Origin: JBAZCI01 sp041671025
Lineage (GTDB): Bacteria > Patescibacteriota > Patescibacteriia > UBA10025
Length of the DNA stretch: 64,000 nt
NCBI GenBank assembly: GCA_041671025.1
Contig: JBAZCI010000002.1
Span: 4,366 to 68,365, forward strand
Direction: 5' to 3'
A program made the position numbers and the translations under genes. Positions within the stretch are counted from its first letter, which is position 1, and each line of letters opens with the position of its first letter. The notes below the pieces were generated by a model. It did not search any database, had not been told where the DNA came from, and saw only the letters and a program-made list of their open reading frames with translations. Positions 55,809 through 63,329 of this stretch are shown here, in pieces.

Positions 55809-56531
55809 TTACTTCACTTCCTGGTTTTGTAAAATTGCTTTCATGTTCTCAATATCTTCCGGTCGGCCAAAATCCATCCAGCGGTCAGAAAGCTCCACGA
55901 CTTTCACCTCGTTCCGTTTGGCTAAATAAGAGACGGCGTCAGTTATTTCATATTCTCCCCGCGGAGACTTTCCGACATGATTCAATGCTTCATATACCCG
56001 GGGAGTAAACGTATATAGACTCGTGTTAATAAGATTGCCGAGGTCTTCCGTCGGTTTCTCCACAATCCGTTCAAGAGACATGTCAGCCTTTGCCACGAGA
56101 ACGCCCATGCGTTCGGGATGCTCATGCCGAATGCCCGCGACATAGGTAAACGCATCATGCTTTTCCCGCATGATCCTCAGATCCCTTGTAGAATAATAAT
56201 TATCACCGGCAATTGATACAAATGACTTGCCTGCCAGATATGATTCAGCGGACATAATAGGAACGGCGGTCCCATATTTTTCAGGTAACACAGAAAACTG
56301 GTCAATAAACGTAATAGGATACGTATGTAATTTTGCAAACTCTTCGATGCGCTCTTTCTTGTACCCCACGACCAGATAGATGTGCAAAAAACCCGCTTCC
56401 ATAACATTATCAAGCACATATCGTAAAAAGGGCCTGCCTTCCACCTCAATCAGGTGTTTTGGCTTATGTTCGCTGAGTTCTTTCATCCGCGTCCCCTTGC
56501 CACCGGCAGAAATAAGAATATCGGTAATCAT
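55809..56531 (-). CDS. Sugar-phosphate nucleotidyltransferase
   Basis: 240 aa NTP-transferase fold. The nucleotide-binding loop SAGGKGTRM is at residues 8-16, KPKHLIEVEGRPFLRY follows, GDNYYSTRD carries the metal-binding Asp near residue 110, and VEKPTED is the sugar-binding Glu-Lys-Pro. Activates a sugar-1-phosphate, probably for cell-surface polymers; the sugar is not defined. Confidence 0.88.
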   Translation of the reverse strand: MITDILISAGGKGTRMKELSEHKPKHLIEVEGRPFLRYVLDNVMEAGFLHIYLVVGYKKERIEEFAKLHTYPITFIDQFSVLPEKYGTAVPIMSAESYLAGKSFVSIAGDNYYSTRDLRIMREKHDAFTYVAGIRHEHPERMGVLVAKADMSLERIVEKPTEDLGNLINTSLYTFTPRVYEALNHVGKSPRGEYEITDAVSYLAKRNEVKVVELSDRWMDFGRPEDIENMKAILQNQEVK

Positions 56532-56579
56532 AGTATGGGCATATTCTAGGTAAAATTTGCGCTTCTGTACATACGCAAT

Positions 56580-57617
56580 TTACCGCAGTGAGCGGACCAG
56601 AGTGTACAGACGATAGGCAAACGGCTTCACCGGAATATCGAATGTACCGACGAATGAAACAAGCTCGCCTCCGAACCCCTGTTTGAATCGGGTAATGCCG
56701 GCCCACGGATGTTGACGAGCCGATGCATCGCCGACTCCCGTACCGTCAGTATGCGATCGATGCACCAGTTGGCTTGGCGCTATCCCCCAGAAATCGTACC
56801 ATGCGGATCCGCGCTTTTTTGCATCCTGAATCTGTCGCCATTGTAGGAGATGCGGCGCCATGACATTGCGCGCCGTATTTGATGATGCGCCATGCATATA
56901 TGTTGTCGTGTCACCGAACGTCGACACGATATTCGCCGCGATGACCTGTCCTTCGTATTCTGCAAGATACAACATGAGCGTGTCAGCAGGCAACGCCTCA
57001 AACATGTTTTGATAATACTCCTGCCCGTGAGATCGAAAACCGTCTCGTGCAGTCGTTTCTTCATTCAATTTCCAAAAATCCGGAACACCTTCAACGCCGG
57101 CCGTCCGTATGTGCACACCTTTGCGCTCCGCTAAACGAATATTGTATCTCGTCTTTTCATGCATCGCCTGCAACAATTCTTCTTCAGTGGGTTGAAGCGA
57201 AAGATACTGGGTATCAGCCGGCTGAATAGCGCGAGATTGGATTGCCCCGAGTTTCTCTAACGGAGAGCCAGCCGATGCTGAAATGGGCGGCTCCACCCGA
57301 ACAAAAAGCGTGTTCGCATTCTTCGCTTCGGCGCATATTCCCTGCACACATTCGCGCATGGCATTGCGTTCATTCGCGTTTTCGATGACCGGCCCTCGAG
57401 GGACAAACCAATATGTCTGTCCGAACGGGAGCGGCATTTCGATAACGAGCGCAACTCCGTTGAGCTCGGAACCGTTAAAAAAACCGTAACGAAATATCTG
57501 TCGTCCGTTCTTGTGTTGAAATTCCCCCCACGCCCACGACTGCAAAAACTGGCTTCGTTCCCGTGAAGCGACAAACGCATCCCATGCATGCTGATCCTGT
57601 ATCTGGCGGATGTCCAT
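56580..57617 (-). CDS. FemABX-family peptidoglycan bridge-forming aminoacyltransferase
   Basis: 345 aa from ATG 57617, 1 bp after the ruvA stop; an earlier ATG would overlap ruvA. Tandem GNAT-like domains of the FemABX family: FLQSWAWGEFQHKNGR near the start, FVPRGPVI, MHEKTRYNIRLAERKGV and WYDFWGIAP toward the end with the final FKQGFGGE. Uses aminoacyl-tRNA to add residues to the peptidoglycan stem peptide in the cytoplasm. Confidence 0.9.
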   Translation of the reverse strand: MDIRQIQDQHAWDAFVASRERSQFLQSWAWGEFQHKNGRQIFRYGFFNGSELNGVALVIEMPLPFGQTYWFVPRGPVIENANERNAMRECVQGICAEAKNANTLFVRVEPPISASAGSPLEKLGAIQSRAIQPADTQYLSLQPTEEELLQAMHEKTRYNIRLAERKGVHIRTAGVEGVPDFWKLNEETTARDGFRSHGQEYYQNMFEALPADTLMLYLAEYEGQVIAANIVSTFGDTTTYMHGASSNTARNVMAPHLLQWRQIQDAKKRGSAWYDFWGIAPSQLVHRSHTDGTGVGDASARQHPWAGITRFKQGFGGELVSFVGTFDIPVKPFAYRLYTLVRSLR

Positions 57618-57618
57618 A

Positions 57619-58203
57619 TTATTCGCCGCGTACCGCCTGTCCTCCAAGTATTTTTAACGCAGCACGAACACGCTGATCTACATCTTTAACCGTACCGCCA
57701 ACTTCCGTAAGCGCGGATCGCGCCTGTTGAATCGTGTAGCCGAGCGCCACCAGGGCATTCACATCTTCTGCGGTAGGCTGTGCTTTCTTTTTGCCTCGTT
57801 CTTTTTTTTCAAAAGCGGCCTTAAGCTCAATCACCAGCCGCTCGGCCGTTTTCTTGCCGATCCCCGGAACCTCTTCGAGCGCCCCTGCGTCTCCCGCGGT
57901 GATTAATTCAATTAATTTTTCTACTGAACTTTTACTTAATATACTCATCGCCGTCTTAGGACCGACAGTAGTGACATGTAATAACTTTTTGAATATTTCC
58001 AGCTCCTCAACGGTCAAAAATCCAAAAAGCTCCATAAGATCCTCACGGACATTGAGATGCGTAAAAATATCGAGCCTGTCACCAACGGCATACTCTTCAA
58101 TAAGAGACGGCAGGACGCACACCTGATAACCGACTCCCTGTGTATCAAGAATGATCCGTTTATCGGAAATATGGCGAATAACGCCGGAAAGATGAGCAAT
58201 CAT
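57619..58203 (-). CDS. ruvA: RuvA, Holliday junction branch-migration protein
   Basis: 194 aa. N-terminal OB domain (MIAHLSGVIRHISDKRIILD), two helix-hairpin-helix motifs (HVTTVGPKTAMSIL, EVPGIGKKTAERLV) and a C-terminal UBA-like domain (VNALVALGYTIQQARSAL) that contacts RuvB. No ruvB or ruvC is adjacent. A -10 box is placed for a leaderless message. Confidence 0.97.
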   Translation of the reverse strand: MIAHLSGVIRHISDKRIILDTQGVGYQVCVLPSLIEEYAVGDRLDIFTHLNVREDLMELFGFLTVEELEIFKKLLHVTTVGPKTAMSILSKSSVEKLIELITAGDAGALEEVPGIGKKTAERLVIELKAAFEKKERGKKKAQPTAEDVNALVALGYTIQQARSALTEVGGTVKDVDQRVRAALKILGGQAVRGE

Positions 58204-58209
58204 ACTGTC

Positions 58210-58215
58210 AGTATA
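58210..58215 (-). promoter_or_regulatory. -10 box implying a leaderless ruvA mRNA
   Basis: Minus-strand TATACT, spacer GACAGT, then ATG; seven bases after the box is 58203, the A of the start codon. Confidence 0.6.
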
Positions 58216-58286
58216 TACAAAAAAGTAAAAAAAATCGATGAACCGATTAACGATCCGGATTGCACAATTGTCGCAGTCGTTGCTAT

Positions 58287-58688
58287 CTATTCAGAAGAAG
58301 CCGGCACTTGTGGGGTAACTGTTTTGCGCAACTGCTGAAAAACCATGATGTACAGCGCGCATATGAGCACATCGATAATAGTCCCCAAATTCATCTGCGT
58401 CGAGAATATCGCTGAAGCAATTGAAAGAAGTGCGACACCGATGGTGATCCACTGTGCCCAGCCGTATATCCGCCATACCGCAAACAGGGTAACCAGCAAT
58501 ACGATGATTTGTAAGAACAGGACGAGCAAAAATCCGGCTTTTGAGCTTATAGTGATTTCCCCCGAAACAACGACGACAAAAAAAGTAAAAACCAAAAGAA
58601 TGACGCTGAGCGCGTACCATGCGACAGCGATAATCCATGATATAAACTGCCACCGAGTCCTCTTAATTTCGTCGATATGGAAGCGCAT
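58287..58688 (-). CDS. Hypothetical four-helix membrane protein
   Basis: 133 aa, not recognised. Four hydrophobic segments at about residues 15-40, 48-70, 73-92 and 97-117. Short basic N-terminus and Pro/Ser-rich C-terminus. No neighbours that suggest a role. Confidence 0.65.
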   Translation of the reverse strand: MRFHIDEIKRTRWQFISWIIAVAWYALSVILLVFTFFVVVVSGEITISSKAGFLLVLFLQIIVLLVTLFAVWRIYGWAQWITIGVALLSIASAIFSTQMNLGTIIDVLICALYIMVFQQLRKTVTPQVPASSE

Positions 58689-58850
58689 AGGTTATGTGAA
58701 ATGCCCCTTTAGCATATCATGAAATATGCATATTGACCATGAATACTGACTCATTCTTGACGTATGCACCTATAGGATAGTAGGATGACTTGAAAACTTC
58801 GCTTTTTTGAAAACGAAATACTACTCACTGTCCAATAAAAAGGAGATCTC

Positions 58851-59789
58851 ATGAAAACTGAACTACCCCCTTTGCAGCGTATTGCAGAAGTGTTTCCCTA
58901 CTTAGCCGAGCAATACACATCGCTGACGCACATCACCAATACGCACGCTCCCGTGGTCCTGCGTGGAGAATCAGGAACAGGCAAAAGCCTGCTCGCCCAA
59001 TGTATCCATGATGATAGTGCTCGTGCAACCTTTCGGTGCACCAAAAGAAACCTGTCACAAATTCCAAATGACCTGCTTCCGAGTGAGCTGTTCGGTCATA
59101 TGCACGGTTCATTTAGCGGTTCTCGCAGGAATCGTATTGGTCTGATCGAACATTGCAATCAAGGCACTCTCATCATCGAGGACTTCACGGAAATGTCGCC
59201 GCTAGCCCAGGCAATGCTTCTGCAATTTCTAGATGATCGCACCATTTACCGAGTCGGGGAAAACGAACCACGCTCAATTGACGTACGCATTATTGTCACT
59301 ACAAACAAAGATGTCCATGAAGCGATTGAAACCCGGCATCTCCGCGAAGACTTGTGGTTTCGTCTTTCTGTCGGTCATGAATTCACCCTCCCGCCCTTAT
59401 GCGATATTCCGGGATGTCATCTAAAAAGTGTTCTTGCTCAAATGGTAAAAAACGTACGCGAAAGCGAACCACAATTTGGATGCAACGGTCACTTTGAGAT
59501 TGATGACGCCGTTCTGGAATACGCGGCGCTTCATGTGCGAGGCAATTTCCGGGGGCTCCTGAAGCTGGCACACCACATTGCGCTTATAGATGCCGAGCAC
59601 ATAGGTTTTCATCAGTTACCGGATTGGCTGCGTTCAACAGGTGATATCCCTGCTCATGTGTGGAAACAGATGAAAAGAGATGAGAGAAAAAAATGCGCGC
59701 CACAAATTCTCGCTTCTCATAACGGCAATATTTCTCAAGCTGCTCTTTCTCTGGGCATTTCCAGATCGACCTTTCAACATTATCTGTGA
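58851..59789 (+). CDS. NtrC-family AAA+ ATPase with C-terminal Fis-like helix-turn-helix
   Basis: 312 aa. The AAA+ core is that of bacterial enhancer-binding proteins: Walker A GESGTGKS (residues 39-46), SELFGHMHGSFSGSRR, Walker B GTLIIEDF (105-112) and LREDLWFRLSV with the arginine finger. The sigma-54 contact loop GAFTGA reads GSFSGS (86-91), and Walker B has Glu-Asp in place of Asp-Glu. There is no sensor domain. The last 35 residues form a Fis-type DNA-binding helix (NGNISQAALSLGISRSTFQH). AAGGAG precedes the ATG. Confidence 0.88.
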   Translation: MKTELPPLQRIAEVFPYLAEQYTSLTHITNTHAPVVLRGESGTGKSLLAQCIHDDSARATFRCTKRNLSQIPNDLLPSELFGHMHGSFSGSRRNRIGLIEHCNQGTLIIEDFTEMSPLAQAMLLQFLDDRTIYRVGENEPRSIDVRIIVTTNKDVHEAIETRHLREDLWFRLSVGHEFTLPPLCDIPGCHLKSVLAQMVKNVRESEPQFGCNGHFEIDDAVLEYAALHVRGNFRGLLKLAHHIALIDAEHIGFHQLPDWLRSTGDIPAHVWKQMKRDERKKCAPQILASHNGNISQAALSLGISRSTFQHYL

Positions 59790-59801
59790 AAAACTCGACA
59801 C

Positions 59802-59828
59802 ACATCTCACAACGTGAGGTGTTTTTTT
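59802..59828 (+). terminator. Intrinsic terminator
   Basis: ACATCTCAC-AAC-GTGAGGTGT with one T-G pair, followed by seven T. Confidence 0.85.
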
Positions 59829-59864
59829 ATACCAAAACAATCATACGAAATTCTAGAAATTTTT

Positions 59865-60311
59865 CTACTGAGCAACTGAATTACATTCTGCCCCGACTCC
59901 CGCTCCTCCACCGACAATGACCGTACCGCATCCCTTCCCGACTCCTGATGCTTTGAAACTGTACTCGAGACTAGCTGGAAATTTGATCTGTTTCTCTGAT
60001 GTTTCACTACCAGCATACAAATCACCGCTGAACACAGCGTATGACTTCATTTTTTTATTTACCGTGTAATACCCGGTGATAGTACCGGTAATTAAAACGC
60101 CGGTATTGTTTTTAAATTTTACATAGCTTCCAATTTCCACACTTTTCGGTTTCACATAAATAATAACGTCTTCAGCCTTAATACTGACAGTTACATGATC
60201 TGAGGTTGGTGGGTTAGCCACCCAACCATCCGGTCCAGCGCAACCAGCCAAAAGAACGCTGGAAATCAGTATTATTCCCACGAGTAGGACTTTTTTGAAT
60301 GGAGATTGCAT
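59865..60311 (-). CDS. Hypothetical lipoprotein
   Basis: 148 aa. Lipobox LLAGC with lipidated Cys at residue 24. The mature domain is beta-rich (VTVSIKAEDVIIYVKPKSVEI) and ends in a Gly-rich tail with two Cys. AAGGAGGTGA, one of the strongest ribosome-binding sites in the window, precedes the ATG. No family recognised. Confidence 0.78.
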   Translation of the reverse strand: MQSPFKKVLLVGIILISSVLLAGCAGPDGWVANPPTSDHVTVSIKAEDVIIYVKPKSVEIGSYVKFKNNTGVLITGTITGYYTVNKKMKSYAVFSGDLYAGSETSEKQIKFPASLEYSFKASGVGKGCGTVIVGGGAGVGAECNSVAQ

Positions 60312-60429
60312 ATACTCACCTCCTTTCTGAATACTTTGAATTTACTACTCTCGATTGTACAAGTCAATTGGCACAAATCACTTTTTTCATTGACGACAGC
60401 CGCGCCTTCCCTCCAATCCTTTTTTCGAC

Positions 60430-60442
60430 TATACTGTATACT
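60430..60442 (+). promoter_or_regulatory. Tandem -10 boxes upstream of uvrB
   Basis: Two overlapping-phase TATACT boxes (60430-60435 and 60437-60442). The second predicts a start at 60449, a 9-nt leader before the uvrB ATG. No Shine-Dalgarno. Confidence 0.5.
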
Positions 60443-60457
60443 CAAAAAAGTGAAACT

Positions 60458-62461
60458 ATGAAATTCGAAATTCATTCTCCCTTCAAACCGACTGGTGACC
60501 AGCCGCGCGCTATCAAAGAACTCGTCTCCGGACTAAATTCCGGTGCCCAGGATCAGACGCTCCTAGGCGTTACCGGGTCGGGGAAAACATTTACCATGGC
60601 AAATGTCATTGCACAAACGCAACGGCCGACGCTTATCATTTCCCACAACAAAACGCTTGCCGCACAGCTCGCCACGGAATTTCAGGAATTTTTCCCGAAT
60701 AACGCCGTCCATTATTTCGTATCCTACTACGATTACTACCAACCCGAAGCGTATATTCCCCGCACGGATACGTTTATCGAAAAAGAGACGAGTATCAATG
60801 AAGAAATTGACCGACTTCGACATGCATCGACTCAGGCGATACTTTCACGCCGGGACGTGATTATCGTCGCATCCGTCTCATGCATATACGGACTCGGTTC
60901 ACCGGCAGAATATAAAGGGCTCGCACTTTCGCTCAAGAAAGGCGCAGACTACGTACGAAACGACCTCCTACAGCAACTGGTTAAAATGCGCTACGACCGC
61001 AACCAGCTTGATCTGTGGCGCGGAACGTTTCGCGTAACCGGAGAAGTTGTAGAAATTTTCCCCGCGTTCTCGGAGGATTCTTTCTACCGGCTTCATTTCT
61101 TTGGAGATACGCTGGATAAAATTGAGGAACTTGAATCACTCACACTTAACAAGAAAAATGAATTAACAGAGGTGGACATATACCCTGCAACCCACTACGT
61201 CACGCCAACCGATAATACCAATGCGGTTATCGCAACCATCCGAAAGGATTTGGACGCTCAGGTCAAAAAATTCCTTGCCGAAGGAAAGCATCTCGAGGCG
61301 GAACGACTCAACCAACGGGTAAATTTTGATCTCGATATGATAAAGCAGACAGGCTACTGCAACGGCATTGAAAATTACTCCAGATATTTTGACGGCCGGG
61401 CGCCAGGCACACCGCCGTATACGCTGATCGATTTCTTTCCAAAAGACTTCCTCCTGTTTATTGACGAGTCACACATGACGCTCCCTCAAATTCGCGGCAT
61501 GTATGAAGGCGACAAGGCACGAAAAACATCGCTCGTGGAGTATGGTTTTCGCCTACCCGCCGCCCGCGACAATCGGCCGCTGAATTTCGATGAGTTCACT
61601 CAACGCATCGGACAAACGACCTACGTGTCCGCCACACCTGAACAATATGAGCTTACCCGCTCAACGCAGATCGTTGAACAACTCATACGACCCACCGGTC
61701 TGCTCGATCCCAAAATTGACATCCGCCCGACAACTCACCAGATCGATAACCTCCTCGCTGAAATCCAGGCAAACGTTAAAAAAGGCGAACGAGTCATTGT
61801 GACGACGCTCACCAAGCGCATGGCTGAAGACCTTGCCGATTATCTCCAGGACCTCAACATTAAAATACAATATCTCCATTCGGAAATCGATACATTTGAA
61901 CGACTGGAAATCCTCCGCGATCTGCGCCTGGGCAAATACGATGTTATCGTGGGGATCAACCTCCTTCGCGAAGGACTGGACCTCCCGGAAGTTTCCCTGG
62001 TGGCGATTCTCGACGCGGACAAGGAGGGATACCTGCGCTCATACACAGCCTTGATGCAGGTCATGGGACGCGCGGCACGGCACTTGAACGGCCGTATCAT
62101 CATGTATGCCGACCGAATTACCGGCTCGATGCGTAAAGCAATTAATGAAACGAACCGGCGCCGGGCGACACAGGAAGAATACAACACCGAACACGGCATC
62201 ACACCGACATCAATCAAAAAAATGATCAAAGAATCTCGTCTTGCCGGCAAGAAATCTGACGAACCGCGCGCCCTGCCCGATTTCAACAAAATTCCGCCAG
62301 AAGAGTTTCCTCATATCATCAAAGACTTGGAAAATCAGATGGACATTGCATCTCAGAATTTGGAATTTGAAAAAGCTGCCAGCCTCCGCGATGAAATCAC
62401 GGCAATGAGAGAGAACATGGGACAGCCTAAAAAGCGAAGTAGGAAATTCCAAAAAAAATAA
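60458..62461 (+). CDS. uvrB: UvrB, excinuclease ABC subunit B
   Basis: 667 aa from ATG 60458; the frame is open to 60299 but that start precedes the -10 boxes. Damage-verifying helicase-like ATPase. Walker A GVTGSGKT is near residue 40, the beta-hairpin sequence YYDYYQPEAYIP near 95, DEEXD-type IDESHMTLPQI, helicase motif VI QVMGRAARH and the C-terminal UVR motif FEKAASLRDEI that binds UvrC. Full length. Confidence 0.98.
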   Translation: MKFEIHSPFKPTGDQPRAIKELVSGLNSGAQDQTLLGVTGSGKTFTMANVIAQTQRPTLIISHNKTLAAQLATEFQEFFPNNAVHYFVSYYDYYQPEAYIPRTDTFIEKETSINEEIDRLRHASTQAILSRRDVIIVASVSCIYGLGSPAEYKGLALSLKKGADYVRNDLLQQLVKMRYDRNQLDLWRGTFRVTGEVVEIFPAFSEDSFYRLHFFGDTLDKIEELESLTLNKKNELTEVDIYPATHYVTPTDNTNAVIATIRKDLDAQVKKFLAEGKHLEAERLNQRVNFDLDMIKQTGYCNGIENYSRYFDGRAPGTPPYTLIDFFPKDFLLFIDESHMTLPQIRGMYEGDKARKTSLVEYGFRLPAARDNRPLNFDEFTQRIGQTTYVSATPEQYELTRSTQIVEQLIRPTGLLDPKIDIRPTTHQIDNLLAEIQANVKKGERVIVTTLTKRMAEDLADYLQDLNIKIQYLHSEIDTFERLEILRDLRLGKYDVIVGINLLREGLDLPEVSLVAILDADKEGYLRSYTALMQVMGRAARHLNGRIIMYADRITGSMRKAINETNRRRATQEEYNTEHGITPTSIKKMIKESRLAGKKSDEPRALPDFNKIPPEEFPHIIKDLENQMDIASQNLEFEKAASLRDEITAMRENMGQPKKRSRKFQKK

Positions 62462-62508
62462 CTGCCGTTTCCATGTACTGCCTACCTGTACATGCGCGTG
62501 TTTTCAGG

Positions 62509-62750
62509 TATACTGGAGATAATACGTTGTACATCTTCCGTTTAGCCAGTTGCTCTTCGGCGGCTTCGATTGAGGATGCAGCCTGAGTGAGCAGTTCCCG
62601 ACTCACTCACCCCTACTCCATGACAGTTTGTTTATCGGCCCCCAGCCATCATACGGCGTAAAGTACCACTTTGTAACGGGGAGAAGCCACTGACCTGCGT
62701 CAATGGATACCGCAATGAATGAACTCTCAATGAGTAGGGATTTTTTTATT
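62509..62750 (+). ncRNA. Probable free-standing structured RNA
   Basis: A TATACT box (62509-62514) starts a stretch of about 230 nt with no ORF. GAGTGAG (62585-62591) pairs with CTCACTC (62602-62608), AAAGT-ACC-ACTTT forms a small hairpin, and CCCTACTC (62611-62618) pairs with GAGTAGGG (62732-62739) to close a large domain. ATTTTTTTATT follows as terminator. It matches no RNase P, tmRNA or SRP RNA signature that I can see. It fills the gap 62462-62821. Confidence 0.45.
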
Positions 62751-62821
62751 CCTTCATACATACCCTAAAAAAGAGGGCAACCACGAAGGTTACCCTGAAA
62801 ACTTGGTGAACGGAAAAAAAG

Positions 62822-63169
62822 CTAAAAGTGCGAAATACATTGAACAGTATACTGTTCTAACTCCAATTTTTCATCTCTGCCCATTATGTCCGAATCTTCA
62901 AGCGGACGTCCGTTCACTGAAGCAATGCCTGGCCCGAGTCTCTGAACGATGTGACAACCGTCTGTACTGTGAGTAATCTTCAGAGAAGGGGCGTGCGGTA
63001 TTGCTACATGGGAATTGCCATTACTGCCGATAAGAATCGACCGTCGCTTAAACCTGTGCATCGGGATCATGCCCGGCGCTCCGCTCCGATGCTCGATTTC
63101 GACGACGAACTCCGGGCTCATTTTCGTAGCCGTTGTTTTTGCACTGCCTTCCGTTGCCTTCTCCGCCAT
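62822..63169 (-). CDS. FHA-like domain protein
   Basis: 115 aa. After a 20-residue polar start, the sequence follows the forkhead-associated pattern: ILIGSNGNSHVAI, then SLKITHSTDGCHIVQRL and VNGRPLEDSDIM, ending in a strand. FHA domains bind phosphothreonine; the usual Gly-Arg and Ser-x-x-His residues are only partly kept, so phosphopeptide binding is uncertain. GGGAGAG precedes the ATG. Confidence 0.6.
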   Translation of the reverse strand: MAEKATEGSAKTTATKMSPEFVVEIEHRSGAPGMIPMHRFKRRSILIGSNGNSHVAIPHAPSLKITHSTDGCHIVQRLGPGIASVNGRPLEDSDIMGRDEKLELEQYTVQCISHF

Positions 63170-63329
63170 TTTACTCTCCCGCGTAAAATCGTGAGGTACG
63201 ATGTTGTGTTGTGTGAGCCATTATCATAGCACGCCTGCACAAGACGACAAGATGGGTTCCAGTGGATAATTCACAGATCAACGAGATAAACGGTTTACAA
63301 GTTTCTGCTATACTGTATCTACTCTACTT

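Noticed and set aside
62462..62821. tmRNA, RNase P RNA or SRP RNA
   Set aside because: No tRNA-like ends with CCA context, no GAGGAAAGTCCGGGC-type RNase P core and no GGAAGCAGCC-type SRP loop was found here or in the other long gaps.
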